From: Streptomyces lomondensis
GTDB taxonomy: Bacteria; Actinomycetota; Actinomycetes; Streptomycetales; Streptomycetaceae
DNA: 64,000 nucleotides
Assembly (NCBI RefSeq): GCF_014651035.1
Contig: NZ_BMWC01000010.1
Location: forward strand, 1-64,000
Reading direction: 5' to 3'
The notes below the pieces were generated by a model. That model saw only the letters and a list, made by a program, of their open reading frames with translations, did not search any database and was not told where the DNA came from. Both the position numbers and the translations under genes were made by a program. How positions within the stretch are numbered: position 1 is the first letter of the stretch; every line of letters starts with the position of its first letter. Positions 52,571 through 61,172 of the stretch are shown piece by piece.

Positions 52571-53209
52571 TCAATCCAGCCAGTGGTGGCGGCCGAGGCT
52601 GATCAGCCGCATCTGGCGGGTCGCCACCTGCGCGACGTGCCGGGTCCGCTCCTCGCGCTCCTCCTCCGGCCCCTCCAGCGCCTCCAGGAAGAGCGACGCC
52701 GTGATCAGCATCTGGTCGACGTAGAGATGGGCGAGCATCAGCAGGTCGTCCTCGGTCCAGCCCGCGGACACCGGGTCCTTGGCCAGCTCGGCCTTGACCT
52801 CCTGGGCGAACCGGGCCAGTTGGTCCCGTATGGCCGCCCGCACCGGCTGGACTCCGCCATGCCGTTCACGGGCGATGAACCGGACGTGTGCGGGGTACCC
52901 GTCGACGTGACGGCGGATCAGCTCGATGGTGCCCGTGATGCGCTCCGCGCTGTCCCCCGCCGTGGACACCGTCGTCCGGATCATCGGGTGCAGGCTGCCC
53001 AGCGCCTCCTCGACCAGGGCCACGCCGAGGTCCGCCGTGGAGCGGAAGTGCCGGTAGAAGGCGGTCGGGGCGACACCGACGGCGCGGGTGACCTCGCGCA
53101 GCCCGAGGCTGCTCAGGCTCTGCTCCTCCAGCAGCCCCAGGGCCGCGTCCAGGAGTGCCTGCCGGGTCTTCTGCTTCTGCGCCTGCCGGATGCCGAGGGT
53201 GTGACTCAT
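52571..53209 (-). CDS. TetR/AcrR-family regulator (FabR-like)
   Basis: A 212-residue repressor-type protein. The helix-turn-helix is at about 15-60, with REVTRAVGVAPTAFYRHF as the recognition part. The C-terminal domain (about 75-205) resembles FabR-like regulators that sense acyl-CoA or acyl-ACP and control lipid genes; the ligand here is inferred only. The ATG at 53209 opens the gene. It is divergent from two small membrane-protein genes, with repeated AACAACTGT motifs in the shared spacer. Confidence 0.88.
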   Translation of the reverse strand: MSHTLGIRQAQKQKTRQALLDAALGLLEEQSLSSLGLREVTRAVGVAPTAFYRHFRSTADLGVALVEEALGSLHPMIRTTVSTAGDSAERITGTIELIRRHVDGYPAHVRFIARERHGGVQPVRAAIRDQLARFAQEVKAELAKDPVSAGWTEDDLLMLAHLYVDQMLITASLFLEALEGPEEEREERTRHVAQVATRQMRLISLGRHHWLD

Positions 53210-53217
53210 ACCATGCA

Positions 53218-53290
53218 GTTAACAACTGTTCTCTGGAATTGGAAAGCCATGGAAGACGCTAGACTGGGAAGTCAGTGAACAACTGTAACC
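53218..53290. promoter_or_regulatory. Putative TetR operator sites
   Basis: GTTAACAACTGTTCTC (53218-53233) and GTGAACAACTGTAACC (53275-53290) share AACAACTGT, 57 bases apart, each with partial dyad symmetry. One lies just upstream of the TetR start, the other downstream of TTGGAA/TAGACT boxes (53239-53265) that could drive the small membrane-protein gene. Confidence 0.45.
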
Positions 53291-53325
53291 ACAATCGTTC
53301 ACCGAAACCCTGGGGGCCGTTTCCC

Positions 53326-53490
53326 ATGCTGTTCATCGTCGCCGCACTCCTGCTGCTGGGCGTGGTCCTGGGCACCGTCGCCCACGCGCCGCTCTCCTTC
53401 TCCCTCGCCGCCGGCGTCGTCATCGCCGCCTGGCTGGGCATCTTCGCGCTGCGCGAGCGCAACCGCCGGCGCCACACGCAGGCCCACTGA
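53326..53490 (+). CDS. Small two-helix membrane protein
   Basis: A 54-residue protein of unknown function with two hydrophobic helices (about 1-18 and 24-44) and a basic, Arg/His-rich C-terminus. The in-frame GTG at 53275 would give 71 residues and coincide with a proposed operator; I prefer the ATG at 53326, where the first helix begins. It is followed 39 bases later by another small membrane-protein gene, and both are probably under the divergent TetR regulator. Confidence 0.6.
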   Translation: MLFIVAALLLLGVVLGTVAHAPLSFSLAAGVVIAAWLGIFALRERNRRRHTQAH

Positions 53491-53528
53491 CCGCCGCACC
53501 TCCGACCCGACCACGGGAGTCGATCACC

Positions 53529-53795
53529 ATGCAGCTCACCGCTCCGGCCTCGCGCCACACCGGTATCCGGGACACCGACGGCATGGCCGTCGCGTCCTTC
53601 ATCCTCGGCCTGCTCGGTCTGCTCGTCCTCAACATCTTCCTCGGCCCCATCGCCATCGTGCTGGCGAGCATCGCCCTGTGGCGCGGCACCAACCGCCGCG
53701 GCCGTGCGCTGCTCGGCCTGGGCCTGGGCGTCGCCGACCTGCTGGTCCTGGCGGCGTTCATGGAGGCCGACAGCACCGTCTCGTGGAGCTTCTGA
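53529..53795 (+). CDS. DUF4190-type small membrane protein
   Basis: An 88-residue protein with the DUF4190 pattern: AVASFILGLLGLLVLNIFLGPIAIVLASIAL followed by a basic loop (RGTNRRGRALLGLGLG) and a second membrane segment. The family is common in actinobacteria and its function is unknown. The ATG at 53529 has GGGAG ten bases upstream. It is likely co-transcribed with the preceding small gene. Confidence 0.75.
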   Translation: MQLTAPASRHTGIRDTDGMAVASFILGLLGLLVLNIFLGPIAIVLASIALWRGTNRRGRALLGLGLGVADLLVLAAFMEADSTVSWSF

Positions 53796-53933
53796 GCCGC
53801 CGTCGGACCACCCATGCCGGCACACCGCGGCCGGGCCCGGGGACGACGGGCCGCCGCCGCGCCGAAAGCGGTTCACGTTCGGCCAGCCTTGATCTGAGGG
53901 CCGCGGCAGCGGAGCCGTAGAATCGGGCTCACC

Positions 53934-55103
53934 ATGGCTTACCTCGACCACGCCGCGACCACCCCGATGCTCCCGGAGGCGGTTGAGGCGTTCACCGCCC
54001 AGCTGGGTGCCACCGGCAACGCGTCGTCCCTCCACGCATCCGGCCGGCAGGCCCGCCGCACCGTCGAGGAGGCCCGCGAGACCCTCGCCGAAGCCCTCGG
54101 CGCCCGCCCCAGCGAGGTCGTCTTCACCTCGGGCGGCACGGAGGCCGACAACCTCGCCGTCAAGGGCCTGTACTGGTCACGCCGCGACGCCGACCCGGCC
54201 CGCACCCGCGTCCTCGCCAGCCCCGTCGAGCACCACGCGGTCCTCGACGCCGTGCACTGGCTCGGCGAACACGAGGGCGCCACCATCGAGTACCTGCCGG
54301 TCGACGCCCACGGCCGCGTCCACCCGGACGCCCTGCGCGAGGCGATCGCCCGCAACCCCGACGACGTGGCCCTCGCCACCGTGATGTGGGCGAACAACGA
54401 GATCGGGACGATCCTGCCCATCCGCGAACTCGCCGACGTCGCCGCGGAGTACGGGGTCCCGCTGCACTCGGACGCCGTCCAGGCCTTCGGCCAGGTCCCC
54501 GTCGACTTCGCCGCCTCCGGGCTCGCCGCGATGACGGTGTCGGGCCACAAGATCGGCGGCCCGTACGGCATCGGCGCGCTGATCCTCGGCCGTGACCACA
54601 CCCCCGTCCCCGTCCTGCACGGCGGCGGCCAGGAGCGGCATGTGCGCTCCGGCACCCTCGACGTGCCCGCCATCGCCTCCTTCGCGGTCGCCGGGCGACT
54701 GGCCGCCGAGCAGCGCGAGTGGTTCGTCCGCGAGATCGGCGCCCTGCGCGACAGCCTGATCACCGCGGTCCGCTCGGCCGTCCCGGACGCGATCCTCGGC
54801 GGGGACCCGGATCCGGAGGGCCGCCTCCCGGCCAACGCGCACTTCACCTTCCCCGGCTGCGAGGGCGACTCCCTGCTGCTCCTGCTCGACGCCCAGGGCA
54901 TCGAGTGCTCCACCGGCTCCGCCTGCACCGCCGGCGTCGCCCAGCCCAGCCACGTCCTCCTCGCCACCGGCACCGACCCCGACCTGGCTCGCGGCACCCT
55001 CCGCTTCTCCCTCGGCCACACCTCCACCGAAGCCGACGTCGAGGCCCTCGCGAAGGCCATCGGCCCGGCGGTGGAGCGGGCGCGGGCGGCGGGGCTGACG
55101 TAG
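53934..55103 (+). CDS. Cysteine desulfurase (NifS/IscS class)
   Basis: A 389-residue PLP enzyme that removes sulfur from cysteine as an enzyme-bound persulfide. The PLP lysine is Lys206 in SGHKIGGPYGIG and the catalytic Cys is Cys331 in STGSACTAG; the early AYLDHAATTP motif fixes the start at 53934. It is full length. mnmA lies less than 1 kb downstream in the same direction, so the most likely job is supplying sulfur for tRNA 2-thiouridine; Fe-S assembly genes are not nearby. Confidence 0.93.
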   Translation: MAYLDHAATTPMLPEAVEAFTAQLGATGNASSLHASGRQARRTVEEARETLAEALGARPSEVVFTSGGTEADNLAVKGLYWSRRDADPARTRVLASPVEHHAVLDAVHWLGEHEGATIEYLPVDAHGRVHPDALREAIARNPDDVALATVMWANNEIGTILPIRELADVAAEYGVPLHSDAVQAFGQVPVDFAASGLAAMTVSGHKIGGPYGIGALILGRDHTPVPVLHGGGQERHVRSGTLDVPAIASFAVAGRLAAEQREWFVREIGALRDSLITAVRSAVPDAILGGDPDPEGRLPANAHFTFPGCEGDSLLLLLDAQGIECSTGSACTAGVAQPSHVLLATGTDPDLARGTLRFSLGHTSTEADVEALAKAIGPAVERARAAGLT

Positions 55104-55108
55104 GAACC

Positions 55109-55149
55109 GGCGCGTGCCCTTGCCCGGGGTCGTCCACGGCGGACGCGCC
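55109..55149. terminator. Possible stem-loop between convergent desulfurase and amidase genes
   Basis: GGCGCGT (55109-55115) and ACGCGCC (55143-55149) can pair across a 27-base loop, just after the desulfurase stop and before the amidase end at 55161. It is a modest candidate. Confidence 0.35.
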
Positions 55150-55160
55150 CCGGTCCTCTA

Positions 55161-55826
55161 TCAGGCGGGCGCCGTCCGCGCCTCGCGCACCAGCCGCATG
55201 TATCTGTCCCAGTCCCAGTGCGGCCCCGGGTCCGTGTGGTCCGTGCCCGGCACCTCCACATGGCCGATGATGTGCTCGCGGTCGACGGGTATGCCGTAGC
55301 GGGCGCAGATCCGGGCCGTGAGCCGGGCCGAGGCCTCGTACATCTCGTCCGTGAAGTCCTGCGGGCGGTCCACGAAGCCCGCGTGCTCGATGCCGACACT
55401 GCGCTCGTTGTAGTCGCGGTTGCCCGCGTGGTACGCCACGTCCAGCTCGCGGATCATCTGGGCGATGTGCCCGTCCTTGCGGACGATGTAGTGCGAGGCC
55501 GCCCGGTGCGCCGGGTTCTGGAAGGCTCTCACCGCGCTGTCGAAGCTGCCCTGTGTGACATGGATGACCACCATGTCTATGCCGTAGTCGTCGGGGCGGT
55601 CCGCGCGGCGCCAGTTCGCGTCCGACGCCGCCACCCAGCGCGCGCCCGTGTAGTCCACCTCGCCGTCCTTGCGCGGCTTCTCGACGCCCGGGGTCCGCCA
55701 CCACAGGCGCGCGAGCTCGTCCCGGGCCAGCGCGGCCGAGCCCGCCGCTGCCACCGTCCCACCGATCAGCAACGCGCGGCGCCCGACCTTTCGGTCGCCG
55801 TCCTTCGGAGCCTTCCGCTGTCCCAT
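55161..55826 (-). CDS. N-acetylmuramoyl-L-alanine amidase (Amidase_2), probable Tat substrate
   Basis: A 221-residue zinc amidase that should cleave the bond between MurNAc and the stem peptide. The N-terminus carries GRRALLIGG then a hydrophobic run, a twin-arginine-type signal (about 14-38). The amidase_2/PGRP domain has zinc-ligand candidates in VVIHVTQG, GHVEVPG and HTDPGPHWDW, and the helix with HRAASHYIV. The ATG at 55826 gives the signal directly. It is divergent from mnmA with only 60 bases between, so both promoters must overlap there. Confidence 0.88.
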   Translation of the reverse strand: MGQRKAPKDGDRKVGRRALLIGGTVAAAGSAALARDELARLWWRTPGVEKPRKDGEVDYTGARWVAASDANWRRADRPDDYGIDMVVIHVTQGSFDSAVRAFQNPAHRAASHYIVRKDGHIAQMIRELDVAYHAGNRDYNERSVGIEHAGFVDRPQDFTDEMYEASARLTARICARYGIPVDREHIIGHVEVPGTDHTDPGPHWDWDRYMRLVREARTAPA

Positions 55827-55886
55827 GTGATCGTCAACGGATACCCGGGGGCCCTGGTTCCCGCGCCCCCGTACCCTGGAAGGGTT

Positions 55887-57017
55887 ATGACTGAAACCCC
55901 GCAGCGCCCCCGCCCCCTCCGCGTCCTGGCCGCCATGTCCGGAGGCGTCGACTCCGCCGTCGCCGCCGCCCGCGCGGCCGAGGCGGGCCATGACGTGACC
56001 GGCGTCCACCTCGCGCTCTCCGCCAACCCCCAGTCCTTCCGGACGGGCGCGCGGGGCTGCTGCACGATCGAGGACTCACGCGACGCCCGCCGCGCCGCCG
56101 ACGTCATCGGCATCCCGTTCTACGTGTGGGACCTCGCCGACCGCTTCCGCGAGGACGTCGTCGAGGACTTCGTCGCCGAGTACGAGGCCGGCCGCACCCC
56201 CAACCCCTGCCTGCGCTGCAACGAGAAGATCAAGTTCGCCGCCCTCCTCGACAAGGCCCTCGCCCTGGGCTTCGACGCGGTCTGCACGGGCCACTACGCC
56301 AAGGTGATCGTCCGCGAGGACGGCACCCGAGAGCTGCACCGCGCCTCCGACATGGCCAAGGACCAGTCGTACGTCCTCGGCGTGCTGGACGACCGGCAGC
56401 TCGCCCACGCGATGTTCCCGCTCGGCGACACGGTCACCACGAAGGACGAGATCCGCGCCGAGGCCGAACGCAGGGGCCTGGCGGTCGCCAAGAAGCCCGA
56501 CTCGCACGACATCTGCTTCATCGCCGACGGCGACACCCAGGGCTTCCTGGCCCAGCGGCTCGGCAGGTCCGAGGGCGACATCGTCGACGAGTCCGGCACG
56601 AAGCTCGGCACGCACGAGGGCGCGTACGGCTTCACCATCGGCCAGCGCAAGGGCCTGAGGATCGGCACCCCGGCCCCCGACGGCAAGCCCCGCTACGTCC
56701 TCGACATCTCCCCGGTCACCAACACGGTCACGGTCGGCCCCGCCGACGCGCTGGACGTCGGCGCCCTGACCGCCGTCAAGCCGCGCTGGTGCGGCGCCGC
56801 CCCCACCGGCCCCGGCACCTACACGGCCCAGCTCCGCGCCCACGGCGGCGAGACCGAGGTGACCGCCGAACTCGTCGACGGCACCCTGGAGGTCACCTTC
56901 ACCGAGCCGGTCCGCGGCGTCGCCCCCGGCCAGGCGATCGTGCTGTACGACGGCACGCGCGTGGTCGGCTCGGCGACGATCGCGTCGACCCGCCGGGCGA
57001 CGGCCGGCGTGGCCTGA
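55887..57017 (+). CDS. mnmA: tRNA-specific 2-thiouridylase MnmA
   Basis: A 376-residue enzyme that thiolates U34 of Lys, Glu and Gln tRNAs using ATP and sulfur from a desulfurase. The PP-loop SGGVDSAV is at 18-25. The two catalytic cysteines are Cys108 (NPCLRCN) and Cys210 (HDICFIAD), matching the Cys102/Cys199 pair of E. coli. The C-terminal beta-barrel is complete. The ATG at 55887 follows GGAAGGG. The cysteine desulfurase gene just upstream is its probable sulfur donor. Confidence 0.95.
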   Translation: MTETPQRPRPLRVLAAMSGGVDSAVAAARAAEAGHDVTGVHLALSANPQSFRTGARGCCTIEDSRDARRAADVIGIPFYVWDLADRFREDVVEDFVAEYEAGRTPNPCLRCNEKIKFAALLDKALALGFDAVCTGHYAKVIVREDGTRELHRASDMAKDQSYVLGVLDDRQLAHAMFPLGDTVTTKDEIRAEAERRGLAVAKKPDSHDICFIADGDTQGFLAQRLGRSEGDIVDESGTKLGTHEGAYGFTIGQRKGLRIGTPAPDGKPRYVLDISPVTNTVTVGPADALDVGALTAVKPRWCGAAPTGPGTYTAQLRAHGGETEVTAELVDGTLEVTFTEPVRGVAPGQAIVLYDGTRVVGSATIASTRRATAGVA

Positions 57018-57031
57018 CCCGGAGGACACCG

Positions 57032-57057
57032 GGGGCTCCACGCGCGCGTGGAGCCCC
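57032..57057. terminator. Bidirectional terminator after mnmA
   Basis: GGGGCTCCACGC (57032-57043) and GCGTGGAGCCCC (57046-57057) are perfect complements with a 2-base gap between convergent genes. Confidence 0.8.
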
Positions 57058-57840
57058 TCACCCGCGGCTGAAGAACTCCGTCAGCACCGGCGTCAGCACA
57101 TTCGGCTCCACCATGTGCGTCTGCCCCTGGAGCGTGCGGTACGAGCCGTCGGGCACGGAGTCCGCGATGGCCCGGGCCGCCTCGCGCAGCCACGCGGGGC
57201 TCGCGTCGCCCGCGACCGCCAGGACGGGGGCGGCGACCGAGCCCAGCCGGTCGCGGGGCACCCGGCCGTCGCGCATCACGGCGTCGTCGTAGGCGAGGCT
57301 CGGGGCGATCGCCTCCATGGCCGCCCACATGGGGGACTGGCGGGCGCCCTGGATCATCCCCTCGGCCAGGCCGGTCAGCCGCAGGAACAGTTCGACCGCG
57401 TCCCCGCGCCGCCCCTCGCCGAGCGCCTGGGTCAGCCGCTGGGTGTACTCCGCGCGCTCCTTGGCGCCCTCCTCCGACATCGCGAACGGTGTCTCGTACA
57501 CGGCGACGCGCCGCACCGGCAGTCCGCTCGCCGCCGCCTCCAGCGCCAGGGCCCCGCCGGAGGAGATGCCGTACAGGAACGCCTCGCCGCCCACCGCCTC
57601 GATCACCGCCGCCAGGTCCTCGACCTCACGCTCCACGGCGTAGGGCGCCGTGTCCCCGCTGGCTCCGCGGCCCCGGCGGTCGTACACGACAGCCTGGAAA
57701 CGCTCCGAGAGAGACACGGCCAGCGGCGCCAGGGTGCCGCCCGTCGACATCGCACCGCTCACCAGGACGACCGCGGGACCCCGGCCGGTGCTCTCGTAGG
57801 CGATGCGGGTGCCGTCGCGTGAAAGGATCTTCTTGTCCAT
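57058..57840 (-). CDS. Alpha/beta-hydrolase
   Basis: A 260-residue cytosolic hydrolase of the alpha/beta fold. The nucleophile is Ser93 in GISSGG, the oxyanion region is VSGAMSTGG, and the His is in GQTHMV near the C-terminus; the acid is probably the Asp of VAGDASPAW. No signal peptide or lid domain is conspicuous. The substrate is unknown; ester hydrolysis or a haloperoxidase-like reaction is typical of the group. Start ATG at 57840. Confidence 0.87.
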   Translation of the reverse strand: MDKKILSRDGTRIAYESTGRGPAVVLVSGAMSTGGTLAPLAVSLSERFQAVVYDRRGRGASGDTAPYAVEREVEDLAAVIEAVGGEAFLYGISSGGALALEAAASGLPVRRVAVYETPFAMSEEGAKERAEYTQRLTQALGEGRRGDAVELFLRLTGLAEGMIQGARQSPMWAAMEAIAPSLAYDDAVMRDGRVPRDRLGSVAAPVLAVAGDASPAWLREAARAIADSVPDGSYRTLQGQTHMVEPNVLTPVLTEFFSRG

Positions 57841-57901
57841 GCCTGTTGAGACTGCCGCACAGCACGGTCTTCATGGGTGAGGCGGGCCGTGCGTCAGCCG
57901 A

Positions 57902-58225
57902 TCACATCACTTCCACGTCGTAGAAGCACAGGTGGTCCCTGATCTCCGCCACGTCTGGCTTGGGGTCCGGATACGCCCAGACGAGGTCCGCCGCGTCCGG
58001 CAGCGACCAGTAGGACGCGGTGCCCTTGAACCGGCAGTACGTGTGCGTGCCGGACGGTGTCAGCAGGTCCAGGCGTACGTCCTCGGCCGGGATGTAGTAC
58101 CGCTCGGGGCAGCCCGTCTCCCGCAGGACCAGCGGCCGGTCGCTCTCCGCCAGGACCTGTTCGCCGCGCACCACGCGCACGTGCCGGCTGCTCCGTTCGA
58201 TGGTGATGCGATGCCCTGTGGTCAC
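57902..58225 (-). CDS. DUF427 family protein
   Basis: A 107-residue protein matching DUF427 with its usual strands: RHVRVVRGEQVLAESDRPLVL, PERYYIPAEDV, YCRFKGTASYW and WAYPDPKPDVAEIRDHLCFY. The biochemical function is not established. The GTG at 58225 follows GGAGGGG. It is divergent from the methyltransferase-derived gene. Confidence 0.85.
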   Translation of the reverse strand: MTTGHRITIERSSRHVRVVRGEQVLAESDRPLVLRETGCPERYYIPAEDVRLDLLTPSGTHTYCRFKGTASYWSLPDAADLVWAYPDPKPDVAEIRDHLCFYDVEVM

Positions 58226-58306
58226 GATCGCCCCTCCTTGGGTAGCCGAGTCCTCCCGTACAGCGCAGGCTGAAGCGGAGTTCTTCCCTCGCCGCAGGAG
58301 GCCCCC

Positions 58307-58867
58307 ATGCGCGCCAAGGAACCGGCCGGAAACCGCGGCAGCCTGGCCCACCAGGTCCGGTACGCCCTGCGCCACCCCGAGCGCGTGCCCGCGCACGCCC
58401 GGCGCGCGGTGCGGGACGCCTGGCTGCGGCTGCGCTACCGCGACCACATCGCGTACTACCGGGCCGTGATGGCCTCGGACGCGGCGCGCAGCGCGGAGGC
58501 GGCCGTGGCCGAGTGCGATGGCCGCCTCGGTGCGCACCACCGTGGGGCACAACCCCTCGCGCGAGTCGTGGACGCGCACAGCGTCTTCTCGCACTCGCCG
58601 CTGCACGTCATCGAGGAGTGCTTCGCGCACGTCGGCCGGATCCTCGCCCCGGGCGGGTTCTTCGACTTCACGTTCGACCGCACCGAGGGCGAGGAGCACC
58701 AGGTGCTCCACGAGGACTTCTACTACCGGACGCGGACGCTGACCGAACTCGCCGCCCGGTACGGCCTGGACGCCCGGTTCATGGACGACTGGGAACAACT
58801 CCCGCACCGGCAGTCCAAGATGCGGCTCACCATGGCGGCGGACCGGGCCCGTACGGTGGGTTCATGA
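58307..58867 (+). pseudogene. Remnant of a class I SAM methyltransferase lacking its SAM-binding core
   Basis: A 186-residue open frame whose N-terminus (HQVRYALRHPERVPAHARRAVRDAWLRLRYRDHIAYYRAVM) and C-terminus (AHSVFSHSPLHVIEECFAHVGRILAPGGFFDFTFDRTEG onward) match a Streptomyces methyltransferase family. The part between them is only about 20 residues, and the expected E/DxGxGxG motif I region is missing. In another frame (from 58518) the stretch ASVRTTVGHNPSRESW is readable. That looks like the true continuation, which implies frameshifts around an internal deletion of roughly 80 codons. AGGAGG still precedes the ATG, and the TGA overlaps the next start, so the remnant may serve translation of the LOG gene. 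Confidence 0.75.
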
Positions 58868-59403
58868 ACATCTGTGTCTTCCTCTCCGCCGCCGACCTCG
58901 ACGAGCGCTACACCCGTCCCGCGCGTGAGTTCGCGAAACTGCTGGGCAAGGGCGGTCACACGCTAGTGTGGGGCGGCTCCGACGTCGGCCTGATGAAGGT
59001 GGTCGCCGACGGCGTGCAGGAGGCGGGCGGCCGGCTCGTCGGCGTCTCCGTGCAGTTCCTCTCGGCCAATGCCCGCCCGGGCGTCGACGAGATGGTGGTC
59101 GCCAAGGACCTCGCCGAGCGCAAGAAGCTCCTGTTGGAGAAGGCCGACGCCGTGGTGATCATGGTCGGTGGCACCGGCACGCTCGACGAGGCGACCGAGA
59201 TCCTGGAGCTGAAGAAGCACGGGCACACCGACAAGCCGGTGGTCCTGCTCAACACGGCGGGCTTCTACGACGGCCTGAAGGAGCAGTTCCGCCGCATGGA
59301 GGACGAGGGCTTCCTGCCCCGCCCGCTCACCGACCTGGTGTTCTTCGCGGAGGAGCCGGTCGGGGCGCTGGCCTACCTGGAGGAGAGCCGGGGCATCGAG
59401 TGA
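58864..59403 (+). CDS. LOG-family (TIGR00730) nucleoside-monophosphate phosphoribohydrolase-like protein
   Basis: A 179-residue Rossmann-fold protein of the LOG family, formerly called lysine decarboxylase-like, which releases cytokinin-type bases from their monophosphates. GGSDVGLMKVVADG and GGTGTLDEATE correspond to the conserved elements, but the family proline of PGGxGTxxE is Val (VGGTGTLDE). The start ATG overlaps the preceding stop (ATGA), so translation depends on the upstream remnant gene. The physiological substrate in Streptomyces is unknown. Confidence 0.85.
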   Translation: MNICVFLSAADLDERYTRPAREFAKLLGKGGHTLVWGGSDVGLMKVVADGVQEAGGRLVGVSVQFLSANARPGVDEMVVAKDLAERKKLLLEKADAVVIMVGGTGTLDEATEILELKKHGHTDKPVVLLNTAGFYDGLKEQFRRMEDEGFLPRPLTDLVFFAEEPVGALAYLEESRGIE

Positions 59404-59430
59404 CCCGGCCCTGATGCGAGCATGGCGGGC

Positions 59431-60120
59431 ATGGCTACTCATGTGATCACCGGAGCCGGTTCCGGCATCGGCGCGGCCGTGGCCCGCCGCCTGCACGCGC
59501 GCGGGGACGACCTCGTGCTGCACGCGCGCGACGCGGGCCGCGCCAAGGAGCTGGCGGCCGAGTTCCCCGGGGCGAAGACCCTGGTGGGCGACCTCGCCGA
59601 CCCCGACAGGCTCTCCTGGGCCTTCTCCCACCAGTCGCTGCCGGACCGGGTGGACTCGCTGCTGCACATCGCCGGCGTCGTCGACCTCGGCCCGGTCGGC
59701 GAGCTCACCCCCAAGACCTGGCGCCACCAGCTCAACGTCAACCTCGTCGCCCCCGCCGAGCTGACCCGCCACTTCCTGCCCCAGCTGCGCGCCGCCCGGG
59801 GCCACGTGGTCTTCGTCAACTCCGGCGCCGGCCTCAACGCCCACGCCGGCTGGTCCGCGTACGCCGCGTCCAAGCACGGCCTGAAGGCCCTCGCCGACTC
59901 CCTGCGCCACGAGGAGCACGGCAACGGCGTCCGGGTCACCTCGGTCTACCCCGGCCGCACCGCCAGCCCCATGCAGGCCAAGGTCCACCAGCAGGAGGGC
60001 AAGGAGTACGACGCCTCGCAGTGGATCGACCCGGAGTCGGTCGCCACGACGATCCTGATGGCCCTGGACCTGCCGAGGGACGCGGAGGTCAACGACCTGA
60101 CGGTACGACCGGGGAGCTGA
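59431..60120 (+). CDS. Short-chain dehydrogenase/reductase
   Basis: A 229-residue classical SDR. The cofactor motif TGAGSGIG is at the N-terminus, with LHIAG as the central NNAG-equivalent, Ser in VNSGAG and the catalytic pair in YAASK. The residue after beta-2 is Arg (HARD), suggesting NADPH. An in-frame ATG at 59422 is an alternative start. The substrate is unknown. It lies in a run of same-strand genes from the LOG protein through ligA. Confidence 0.88.
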   Translation: MATHVITGAGSGIGAAVARRLHARGDDLVLHARDAGRAKELAAEFPGAKTLVGDLADPDRLSWAFSHQSLPDRVDSLLHIAGVVDLGPVGELTPKTWRHQLNVNLVAPAELTRHFLPQLRAARGHVVFVNSGAGLNAHAGWSAYAASKHGLKALADSLRHEEHGNGVRVTSVYPGRTASPMQAKVHQQEGKEYDASQWIDPESVATTILMALDLPRDAEVNDLTVRPGS

Positions 60121-60149
60121 CCGGCCGGGCCGCTGCGTAGGCTGCTGCG

Positions 60150-61157
60150 GTGAGCGAAAACAGCCAGTTCAGGTTCGGTGCCGCCACCGGTGTCGGCTCC
60201 ATGCCCGGGGGCGACGCCCGGGAAGCCGTCAAAACGGTCACCGGAACCTTCGAGGACTTCCCCTTCCTGCCCGAACTGCCCGCCCGCGGGCCCGGCGCGG
60301 ACATGATCGGCCGGACAGCCGGCCTGCTCGTCGAGCTGTACGCGCGCGTGGAGCCCAGCGGGTGGCGGCTCGGGGACCGGCCCGGCCGGGACACCAAGCG
60401 GGCCCGCTCCTGGCTCGGCGAGGACCTCGACGCACTGGAGGAGTTCACCCAGGAGTACGAGGGGCCGCTGAAGGTGCAGGCCGTCGGGCCCTGGACCCTC
60501 GCCGCCAACCTTGAGCTGCGCAACGGCGAGGCGGCCCTCTCCGACCCCGGGGCCTGCCGCGACCTCGCCGCGTCCCTCGCCGAGGGGCTGCGGCTGCACC
60601 TCGCGGAGGTACAGCGGCGGATCCCCGGCGCGCAGCTCGTGCTCCAACTCGACGAGCCGTCGCTCACCGCCGTCCTGCGCGGCCAGGTGAAGTCGGCCAG
60701 CGGCTACCGCACCCACCGGGCCGTGGACCGGCAGGTCGCCGAGCAGACGCTGCGCGACCTCGTCGGGACGCACGCCGGCGGCCCGGTCGTCGTCCACTCC
60801 TGCGCCCCGGACGTCCCGTTCGCCCTGCTCCGCCGGGCGGGCGCGGCGGCCGTCTCCTTCGACTTCTCCCTGCTCACCGAGCGTGACGACGACACGATCG
60901 GGGAGGCCGTGGAGGGCGGCACCCGGCTCTTCACCGGTGTCGTCCCGTCCGCGGAGGGCCCATTGTCAGACCCTGCCGGTAGCGTCATGGGTGTCAGGAC
61001 GCTGTGGCGCAGGCTGGGGCTGTCACCGGGGCTTCTCGCGGAGGCGGTCACCCTCACCCCGGCGTGCGGACTCGCGGGGGTCTCCCCGGGGTACGCGCGC
61101 ACGGCTCTCGCCCACTGCGCCCGGGCGGCGAGATCCCTCGCGGACAACCCAGAGTAA
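60150..61157 (+). CDS. Cobalamin-independent methionine synthase-like protein (MetE C-terminal domain class)
   Basis: A 335-residue UROD/MetE-like TIM-barrel protein corresponding to the C-terminal half of MetE. Zinc-ligand positions are visible in VVHSCAPD and in TPACGLAGVSPGYA. The family start GAATGVGSMPG is intact. Such short proteins may transfer methyl groups between small molecules; full MetE activity without the N-terminal half is uncertain. The GTG at 60150 begins 29 bases after the SDR gene. ligA follows 15 bases later, so the two are almost certainly co-transcribed. Confidence 0.85.
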   Translation: MSENSQFRFGAATGVGSMPGGDAREAVKTVTGTFEDFPFLPELPARGPGADMIGRTAGLLVELYARVEPSGWRLGDRPGRDTKRARSWLGEDLDALEEFTQEYEGPLKVQAVGPWTLAANLELRNGEAALSDPGACRDLAASLAEGLRLHLAEVQRRIPGAQLVLQLDEPSLTAVLRGQVKSASGYRTHRAVDRQVAEQTLRDLVGTHAGGPVVVHSCAPDVPFALLRRAGAAAVSFDFSLLTERDDDTIGEAVEGGTRLFTGVVPSAEGPLSDPAGSVMGVRTLWRRLGLSPGLLAEAVTLTPACGLAGVSPGYARTALAHCARAARSLADNPE

Positions 61158-61172
61158 CGGGAGGACGACACG

